Part shown: positions 57,993 through 64,000 of the stretch, piece by piece
Position numbering within the stretch: position 1 is the stretch's first letter
Layout of the letters: every line of letters starts with the position of its first letter
Source of the DNA: Armatimonadota bacterium
Lineage (GTDB): Bacteria > Armatimonadota > Zipacnadia > JAUWAU01
Direction of reading: 5' to 3'
Assembly: GCA_030601885.1 (NCBI GenBank)
Contig: JAUWAU010000006.1
Coordinates: forward strand, 1-64,000
Length of the DNA: 64,000 nt
Translations under genes and position numbers: made by a program
Notes under the pieces: model-generated
What the model was told of the DNA's origin: nothing
The model's input: the letters and a program-made list of their open reading frames with translations, nothing else
Databases searched by the model: none

Positions 57993-60754
57993 CCTCCGAC
58001 CGCAATCTTCTCCTGCACCGTTGGCTGGTCGCCGGTGATGTAGATGTCGTCCAGCACAACGCCGTGCGGCGGCACGCGGCAGAAGTTGATGTGGAAGCCC
58101 GTCAGCAGCACGTCCGGCTCGGCGCAGAGCTGCTCGAGGGGAATGTCAAGAAGCTGCCACGTGGCGGGAATACCGTCGATGATGATGAACCCCTCGTGTT
58201 CTCGGGTCATGTTCCGGTGGATGGACACCCACTTCCAGCGCGCGTCAGTGCCGTCCTGGCGCTGCAGCTTCATCCAGAAGGTCATCTCCTGGTAGCCGAC
58301 GGGGCCCGCACTATTGACGTACAGGCGCAGGTGGCCCTTCCGCTTCACCCACTCGCTGATGTCCATCGGGTCGAAGCTGAACGAGCAGCCGTCCCAGGCG
58401 TGATCGGGCCGGGTGAATTCGATGCCGGCGGCTGAGCCCCGGCGGGTGATCTCCGTCGTGAGCCCCACGTCACCGTTTCCTGATGAACGAAACCTGAGCC
58501 CTGGCGCCGTATCGTCAAAGACGACAAGGCTGGTGGCCAGGTTCTCCGGCGTATCGACGTCCTCGACCACGGAGCCGCTGCCCAGTTCGAGCAGTCGCTC
58601 CAGCGGCTCGCGACGCTCTTCAGTCCGTTCTGCCACGTGCCGGGCGTCCCAGAAGAATCGACGCTCCCCTATCTCATGCAACAGGGCGCAAACGGCAGCT
58701 TGATGCCGATCTATTGAGGCCAGACCGGCGGCCGCGAGCATGCGGCACCTATCAAGGTTGCCCTCGGCAGCGGCCGTGCCAGCGGCAGCCTCGGCGTACA
58801 TGGCCGACGACAACGTCCGGCAAGCCAGTGCGTACGAGTAGACGCTCTCGAGTTGCTGCTGCGCCTCGTCGGTCAAGCTCACTTCGCCTTCGGCCGCCAT
58901 GTTCCAGGCCTTCTCCAGCAGCTTAGCGGCAGCGAGGCTCCCATCGCGGCACACTTCGAGCAGCAAGGGAATGCTCGCCACTTCCCATCGGATCGCCTCT
59001 TGGCCGCCCGGCGCTCTGGCCCGGCGCACGCCGAGGCGATCCTGCATCCGGTTGCTTATCGCCACCGGATCCGCCAGGAAGTTCCACGCCACCATCTTGG
59101 TCTCGGCCTCTGCAACCAGAGGCCCAATCTTCGGGCCATAGACGTTGCGGCAGATGTCCCGGAGGACGCCATGTGTGACCTGACGTGGACCGGAGGTGTC
59201 TACAATGGGATTGTAGACGAAGGGGCGCTGCCAGGCGGCGCCGGGGGCACTGACGTTCCACCCATAGTTGTTGACCAGAGCCCGCCACGTGCGCTCGTCC
59301 TCAGCCTGAACGCCCAGGAAGTACATGTCATTCGGCCTGCCGAAGAAGCCTGTCTTGGCGAAGCGGGGTGATGTGGCCATAAGCGGCATCCAGCCGCGAG
59401 AGGTTATGGGGTTGTTGTAGAAGTAGACGGGGCGACCGGCGTACGCCTGGTGAAATGCCTTCATGTTGGGCCGCTGCTTCTCGCGGACGCAGATGTAGAT
59501 GCCCTTTGCGAGCCGGGAATTCGCTTCGCGCCAGTAGGCGACCACCTTCTTGGCCTCCGCCGGAGCCATCCTGTCCAGCGACGCACCATATGGCACGAGC
59601 ACGGCGCAGATCTTGCACTGCGGCGCCGCCTTCCGGATCTCCTCGGCGAACAGGTTCATCACCCGCGCATCGGCTTTCGCCCGCTCGTGGTCGGCGTACC
59701 GGGCTTTGCAGAGCGAGCAGCGCTCATCCCAGAGCTCGTAGCCGCCCTTGGAGGTGTCGGGGGCGTGGAGGTAGTACATGCTCGCCCCGATGTCGCGGGC
59801 GAACTCCCCCAGCAGACGCGCGCGCTTGCGAATCTCATCCTCACGCGACCAGCAGTAGCCCACGCCGTGCGTGTGGACGATCTCGTCGGCCCACTCGGGC
59901 CTGTCCGGGCCCGTCCACTGACCGACGTCAATAGAGCTCGTGGCGGCAGCCTCGAAGTACACACCCCGCTCTCGGCCGTAGTCTGCCACCTGCCTCAGCG
60001 CCTCGCGGCCAAAGGCGTTCCACTCCTCGACGTATGTGGCGACGCCACTGCGCAGCGATATCCAATTGATCTTGTTCTGCAGGCACCAGTCAACCACGCG
60101 CTTGTTGGCCTCCACGTACTCTTCGATCCAACTGCGCACCCGCGCGCTGTCGTCGGTTTCACGATTGAGCATGCTCAGCCGCCCCCACACCCGGTCCTTT
60201 CGCCCGCACATGCGGTGGCGGAAGTCGGGCCAGTCGCGGATGCGAGCCGCTATCGCCGTTACTTCGTCTCCACGTCCTTCCAGCAACATGCGAAATGTAG
60301 AGCATGCGTACAGAGCGCCCTGGTTGTCGCTGCCGGCGAGCAGTATCTGCGTCGCGTCAGGGCGAAACAGAAAGTCCACGACATAGCCTTGCGGGCCTGG
60401 GTTCGTCGCCGTTACCTTGATCTTCCGAGACCGCAGAGCCGCGTCCAGCGCGGCATTGCTCCGCGGCGTGCCGAGGAGGATCTGAGTGCCGCTCGCCGAC
60501 GTCTTTTCGGCGGCGACTACGGGCAGCGGCTGCCCGCCGAGATCGGTGAGGCGACGGTTGATCTGCTCGGCGCCGATGCGATCCTGCGTCGTTGCCTCGC
60601 TGCCCAGAACGATCACCGCGCCATGCATGGGCGCGTCGTGTTTCAGGCTCTTGGCCTGCTTGGGCATTGGAACCACGTGCAGGCGGCCGCAATAGGCCTT
60701 CTGCGCGGCGATCAGTATGCAGCACATTGCGCAGACGGCTCGCATCGTTCGCAT
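57989..60754 (-). CDS. Large secreted protein with GH20b-like N-terminus and C-terminal carbohydrate-binding-like domain
   Basis: 921 residues with a signal peptide (RAVCAMCCILIAAQKAYC). Residues about 45-165 resemble the alpha-glucuronidase/GH20 N-terminal domain (TQDRIGAEQINRRL ... GNQGALYACSTFRMLLEGRG-like DNQGALYACSTFRMLLEGRG). The centre is a probable TIM barrel with cysteines (ERCSLCKARYADHE), related in style to DUF4838-type proteins. The C-terminal about 150 residues form a galactose-binding-like jelly roll (HLRLYVNSAGPVGYQEMTFW). Catalysis is unproven. It lies upstream of the SOD gene on the same strand but ends at the palindrome. Confidence 0.65.
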   Translation of the reverse strand: MRTMRAVCAMCCILIAAQKAYCGRLHVVPMPKQAKSLKHDAPMHGAVIVLGSEATTQDRIGAEQINRRLTDLGGQPLPVVAAEKTSASGTQILLGTPRSNAALDAALRSRKIKVTATNPGPQGYVVDFLFRPDATQILLAGSDNQGALYACSTFRMLLEGRGDEVTAIAARIRDWPDFRHRMCGRKDRVWGRLSMLNRETDDSARVRSWIEEYVEANKRVVDWCLQNKINWISLRSGVATYVEEWNAFGREALRQVADYGRERGVYFEAAATSSIDVGQWTGPDRPEWADEIVHTHGVGYCWSREDEIRKRARLLGEFARDIGASMYYLHAPDTSKGGYELWDERCSLCKARYADHERAKADARVMNLFAEEIRKAAPQCKICAVLVPYGASLDRMAPAEAKKVVAYWREANSRLAKGIYICVREKQRPNMKAFHQAYAGRPVYFYNNPITSRGWMPLMATSPRFAKTGFFGRPNDMYFLGVQAEDERTWRALVNNYGWNVSAPGAAWQRPFVYNPIVDTSGPRQVTHGVLRDICRNVYGPKIGPLVAEAETKMVAWNFLADPVAISNRMQDRLGVRRARAPGGQEAIRWEVASIPLLLEVCRDGSLAAAKLLEKAWNMAAEGEVSLTDEAQQQLESVYSYALACRTLSSAMYAEAAAGTAAAEGNLDRCRMLAAAGLASIDRHQAAVCALLHEIGERRFFWDARHVAERTEERREPLERLLELGSGSVVEDVDTPENLATSLVVFDDTAPGLRFRSSGNGDVGLTTEITRRGSAAGIEFTRPDHAWDGCSFSFDPMDISEWVKRKGHLRLYVNSAGPVGYQEMTFWMKLQRQDGTDARWKWVSIHRNMTREHEGFIIIDGIPATWQLLDIPLEQLCAEPDVLLTGFHINFCRVPPHGVVLDDIYITGDQPTVQEKIAVGG

Positions 60755-61064
60755 GGGACGTCAGCTCCGTTCGTGCACCGCCGGCATGGCCGGGCCCCGA
60801 GCCCTCGGAGAAGGCGGGCGGGGGCTCAATCCTGAGAAGTCGCCGGCCTGGACGTGGCTCATGGGAATCGACGGACGCACCAAGCCGCAGGATAGCACCG
60901 AGCCAGGCCGTTGACAAGCACTCCCGCGGTGCGTCATGCGCCCATGCCCCGGCGCACCCGGCTGGCTTCCAGTGGCTCAGGCGGTGCAATTGACGCTCCT
61001 TCAACCGTGGTGCTATACTCCCCGCACGACGGTGCCACGCGGTGCCAACTGGGGAGGAGCGGAC
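60755..61064. other. Divergent intergenic region with a strong promoter
   Basis: 310 bases between the divergent glycan protein and methyltransferase genes. Apart from the promoter at 60990-61019, I see nothing I can assign. Confidence 0.5.
60990..61019 (+). promoter_or_regulatory. Sigma-70-type promoter for the methyltransferase gene
   Basis: TTGACG (60990-60995), 18-base spacer and TATACT (61014-61019), preceded by a TGC extended -10 element. A short leader carries GGGGAGGAG just before the GTG at 61065. Confidence 0.7.
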
Positions 61065-61913
61065 GTGTGCAAGCCATCGGTCCGTAGGGACGACGCAGCT
61101 CGGGCAGCCGAGAGCACGAGTGGCGTGCCGCAGGAGCCGCACGTCCCATACGCCCTTCCGGATGAGGACGAATGGTGGCAGCGCTTCTTCGAATCGCCCG
61201 ACTCGATCAAGCTCTCGTATTTCCCCGCGCCGCCTGAGACGCAGCGAGAGCTGGACGGCATTCCGCATCTGCTCCGGCTCATGCCCCGCGACCGAATACT
61301 GGACGCCTGCTGCGGCATGGGGCGACATGCTGTGCCCCTCGCGGCGATCTATCCCCACATCGTCGGCGTCGATAGGTCCGCTATGATGGTGAGCATGGCC
61401 GCGGATGCGGCCGCCAGGGCCGGCGTTCCGTGCCGGTTCGTCCGTGCCGACGCGGGACGGCTGCCGTTCCGCGCGGGGCAATTCACGAAAGCGCTCAATC
61501 TGTTCAACAGCTTCGGGTACTGCGAGACCGACGAGGGCAACATCTCCGTCCTCGCGGAGACGGCGCGGTGCCTCGAGCCGGGCGGGGTATTCCTCCTCGA
61601 AATACGCAACAAGGTGCAGCAGCTCATGGCGGTGCCTTATAGCCGCGGCGAGCGTCTCGCCGCCGGCCTGCGCGTACGACTGCACTGCTACTACGACGCC
61701 TCCCGCCGGCGCCTGAACAGCGAGTGGACCGACGCCGACGATCCCGACGTGCTCCACCATTTCGCCTCCATTCGCCTCTACGACCCGGGCGAGATCAAAA
61801 GCATGCTCACCTCCGCGGGGCTCCGAGTCGTCGGCCTCTACGGCGACTACGACGGTGCTCCCTTCGAGCCATGGCACTGGAAGCTCATTCTCCTGTGCCG
61901 CCGGGATACGTAG
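61065..61913 (+). CDS. Class-I SAM-dependent methyltransferase
   Basis: 282 residues. Motif I is ILDACCGMGRHAVPLAAIYP, then VGVDRSAMMVSMAADAA (acidic ribose contact) and FTKALNLFNSFGYCETDEGN (motif II/III region). The layout matches the COG2226/methyltransferase-11 type with a C-terminal small-domain extension; the substrate is unknown. GTG 61065 follows GGGGAGGAG 7 bases upstream and a clear promoter. The N-terminal 40 residues are polar and may be flexible. Confidence 0.8.
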   Translation: MCKPSVRRDDAARAAESTSGVPQEPHVPYALPDEDEWWQRFFESPDSIKLSYFPAPPETQRELDGIPHLLRLMPRDRILDACCGMGRHAVPLAAIYPHIVGVDRSAMMVSMAADAAARAGVPCRFVRADAGRLPFRAGQFTKALNLFNSFGYCETDEGNISVLAETARCLEPGGVFLLEIRNKVQQLMAVPYSRGERLAAGLRVRLHCYYDASRRRLNSEWTDADDPDVLHHFASIRLYDPGEIKSMLTSAGLRVVGLYGDYDGAPFEPWHWKLILLCRRDT

Positions 61914-61990
61914 ATAGAACTGCGGCGCAACGCGCTGCCCCCTTTGTGCGTCTCAAGGGAGTAAGGCGCTTTGCTTCGGGGGGAACGGAA

Positions 61991-63037
61991 TTGCGTAACG
62001 CCCATAGCCCACGGTCTCGTACTCGCCATGTTTCCTGGGGCCTCCTTATGCTGCTGGCGGCCTGCGTGTCCCTCGGCGGATGTCGGCGCCCCTCGCCGAT
62101 GCAGGTCACCGTCTATACGTCCCTCGACAGACCGTACTCGGAGCCCGTGCTCCAGCAGTTCGAGCAGGACACGGGCATTCGGGTCAACGCCGCCTACGAC
62201 ATCGAAGCGACGAAGACGACGGGACTGGTGAACAGGCTGCTGGCCGAGAGGCGGAATCCGCAAGCCGATGTGTTCTGGAACTCTGAGGTCGCCAGGACGC
62301 TGATGCTGAAGGAGGAGGGCGTGCTCGCCTCCTACAGCTCGCCATCGGCAGCCGACATCGCGCCGAAGTACAAGGACCCGCAGGGATACTGGACCGGCTT
62401 CGCCGCTCGGGCCCGAGTGTTAGTCTACAACACCGACCTGGTGCCGTCCGAGCGGGCGCCGAGGTCCATCTTCGATCTGACAAAGCCGGCCTGGCGCGGC
62501 AAGGTTATCCTGGCCAATCCGCTCTTCGGCACGACCGGGAGCCATGCGGCCGCGCTTTTCGCAACGCTGGGAGACCAGGCGGCAAAGGACTATTTCGGCG
62601 CGCTGGAGGCGAACGACGTCAAGATCGCGGCGGGCAATGCGGCGGTGCGGGATCAGGTGGCGCGGGGCGAGGCCTGGATCGGCTTCACCGATACCGACGA
62701 CGTCTACGCGGGCCTGCGCAGCGGCAAGCCCATAGACATGATCTTTCCGGACGCGGACGGTATCGGCACGCTGCTCATCCCCAACACGGCAGCGCTCATC
62801 GCGGACTGCCCCCACCCGGAGCCGGGAAAGCGCCTCATTGACTACCTACTCAGCCCCGAGGTGGAAGAGGCGCTGGCGAGGGCCGACTCGCACCAGATGC
62901 CGGTGCGGCCCGCTGTGCCGGTGCCCGAAGGCTTCGCCTCGCTGGCCGATGTGAAGGCGATGGATGTCAGCTTCGAGGCCATCGCGCAGAGCATGCCGGC
63001 GAGCCAGTCGTTCTTGAAAGAGTTGTTCATCCGCTGA
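61991..63037 (+). CDS. Iron(III)-type ABC transporter substrate-binding lipoprotein
   Basis: 348 residues from TTG 61991. The n-region RNAHSPRSRTRH, h-region WGLLMLLAACVS and lipobox LGGC mark a lipoprotein. The mature part resembles FbpA/AfuA ferric-ion and other small-solute binders: VTVYTSLDRPYSEPVLQQFE, NPQADVFWNSEVART, YYWTGFAARARVLVYN-like YWTGFAARARVLVYNTD and the PGKRLIDYLLSPEVE hinge. TTG has GGGGGGAAC 4-10 bases upstream; ATG 62049 would leave too short a signal. It is followed 15 bases later by the permease. Confidence 0.8.
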   Translation: MRNAHSPRSRTRHVSWGLLMLLAACVSLGGCRRPSPMQVTVYTSLDRPYSEPVLQQFEQDTGIRVNAAYDIEATKTTGLVNRLLAERRNPQADVFWNSEVARTLMLKEEGVLASYSSPSAADIAPKYKDPQGYWTGFAARARVLVYNTDLVPSERAPRSIFDLTKPAWRGKVILANPLFGTTGSHAAALFATLGDQAAKDYFGALEANDVKIAAGNAAVRDQVARGEAWIGFTDTDDVYAGLRSGKPIDMIFPDADGIGTLLIPNTAALIADCPHPEPGKRLIDYLLSPEVEEALARADSHQMPVRPAVPVPEGFASLADVKAMDVSFEAIAQSMPASQSFLKELFIR

Positions 63038-63052
63038 AAAGGGCGCTCGGCA

Positions 63053-64000
63053 GTGGCGCGGTCCTGGTCAGGCAAACTGGCGCTTGGGATAAGCGTGGCG
63101 CTCTTCTTCGCGGTGTGCGTGCTGCCGGCGGCAGTGGTGCTGCAGCGGTCGTTTTTTCACGACGGGCAGCCGTCTGTTGCCGCCTACCATACCGCCCTGG
63201 GGGAGCGGCAGCTCGTGCTTCTGGGCCGCAGCGTCCTGTTGAGCGCCATCGCTGCGGCTATTGCGCTGCTCATTGGCGTGCCCATCGGATTGCTCGTGTC
63301 CCGCACCGATCTGCCGGGACGTCATGCCCTGTGGCTTCTGTGCCTGCCACCTCTTATCGTTCCGCCATATATCAATGCGGTGGCATGGGTCGAACTGGCT
63401 GGCGAACGCGGCCTCCTCAGCCAAGTGCTGATGCACGGCTTAGGGCTGCAGCGCGCGCCATTTGCCATGTACAGCATCGGCGGCGGCGCCTGGGCGCTTG
63501 CCGCCAGCTTCTGGCCCCTCGTGGCGCTGCTGAGCGCGGCCGCCTTCCGCGCCGTGGACGGCTCGTCGGAAGACTCGGCGCGCCTCGATGGCGGCCAGTG
63601 GGCCGTGGTGCGCCATGTGACGCTGCCACTGGCCGCACCCGCTGTGGCCGCCGGCGCGCTGTTCGTGTTTCTTCTGGCGATGACCGAGCTCGGAACGCCG
63701 GATCTGCTGTATCTCAAAGTCTACACAACCGAGCTGTACACCCACTTCGTCGGCTCCTTCGACGCGGCTGCCGCCGGGGCTTCGTGCACGCTACTGCTCG
63801 GCGCGGCGTTTCTCACCATAGCCCTGATGTGGGCCGCCGCAAGCCGGAGCGAGATAAGCCCCTTCCTGGGCGAGAGAACGCCACCGACCGACTTTCGCCT
63901 CGGGAAGTGGCGGGGGCCGGCCGTCGTGCTTGTTGTGATGACTCTTGCCGTGACCGTCGGCCTGCCACTCGGGACCCTGGCCGCGAAGGCCGGGGGCGTG
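63053..64000 (+). CDS. Iron(III)-type ABC transporter permease (runs off window)
   Basis: 316 codons open from GTG 63053 to the window end, with no stop. Multiple hydrophobic helices (ALFFAVCVLPAAVVLQ, VLLSAIAAAIALLIGVPIGL, LLCLPPLIVPPYINAVAW). The EAA-type cytoplasmic loop is visible as EDSARLDGGQWAVVRHVTLP, which contacts the ATPase. Family: FbpB/AfuB-like permeases with duplicated membrane halves, so the full protein should be about 500-550 residues and the ATPase gene would be expected beyond 64000. Confidence 0.82.
   Translation, partial: MARSWSGKLALGISVALFFAVCVLPAAVVLQRSFFHDGQPSVAAYHTALGERQLVLLGRSVLLSAIAAAIALLIGVPIGLLVSRTDLPGRHALWLLCLPPLIVPPYINAVAWVELAGERGLLSQVLMHGLGLQRAPFAMYSIGGGAWALAASFWPLVALLSAAAFRAVDGSSEDSARLDGGQWAVVRHVTLPLAAPAVAAGALFVFLLAMTELGTPDLLYLKVYTTELYTHFVGSFDAAAAGASCTLLLGAAFLTIALMWAAASRSEISPFLGERTPPTDFRLGKWRGPAVVLVVMTLAVTVGLPLGTLAAKAGGV

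Overview
This is a GC-rich bacterial chromosome segment with about 45 protein-coding genes and two or three broken ones. No rRNA or tRNA gene and no CRISPR array was recognised. Tat-type and lipoprotein signal sequences, two sulfatases, pectate lyases, very large secreted DUF4838-type proteins and URO-D-like proteins, next to an anaerobe-style oxygen defence set, suggest a heterotroph of the Planctomycetota/PVC kind or a similar polysaccharide-degrading phylum such as Hydrogenedentota or Armatimonadota. The phylum is an inference; no marker here settles it.

Layout. (1) 376-5182 (+): an atypical NRAMP-fold transporter and a secreted metallophosphoesterase/PQQ-propeller protein. (2) 5257-28420: an accessory polysaccharide region. 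It holds a Tat sulfatase, a URO-D-like protein and a PL10 pectate lyase on the minus strand; a sugar-phosphate isomerase; a 6-phosphogluconolactonase-like propeller; a PhoD-like phosphatase; a minus-strand row of an odd sulfatase, a PL2 pectate lyase and a 1130-aa DUF4838 protein; a HEPN/MNT toxin-antitoxin pair; another propeller; a HAD phosphatase; a second isomerase; and a CBM-bearing secreted protein. (3) 28628-32896 (+): mnmG-rsmG-parA-parB, with a perfect parS palindrome at the rsmG start codon. This order is typical of the origin-proximal region of bacterial chromosomes. (4) 32945-34189 (-): nagA. (5) 34658-42179 (+): an AbrB-like regulator followed by a TolC/adaptor/RND efflux system and its small PII-like partner. 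(6) 42353-45521: an MFS permease, a relic of an IS1634-type transposase and a secreted propeller. (7) 45842-57831 (-): a four-subunit group-3b-type [NiFe] hydrogenase, flavodiiron protein, cytochrome bd oxidase, hybrid-cluster protein, a ferritin-like protein, rubrerythrin and an exported superoxide dismutase, together an O2/NO/ROS defence and redox-balancing island. (8) 57989-64000: a large secreted glycan-associated protein, a methyltransferase and the start of an iron-type ABC transporter that runs off the window.

How the parts fit. Sulfatases, PL2/PL10 lyases, the propellers and the isomerases could together strip and depolymerise pectin-like or sulfated polymers, with NagA and the MFS carrier handling released sugars. 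The defence island would let a basically anaerobic cell survive oxygen, with the cytoplasmic hydrogenase balancing NAD(P)H.

Intergenic DNA is rich in small structured repeats: GC-rich hairpins with GAAA/TTCC-like loops, and degenerate tandem heptamers, one pair of which forms inverted arrays. These repeats, the tandem operator at the HEPN/MNT start, a threonine-site sulfatase and several decaying gene remnants are the most unusual items.
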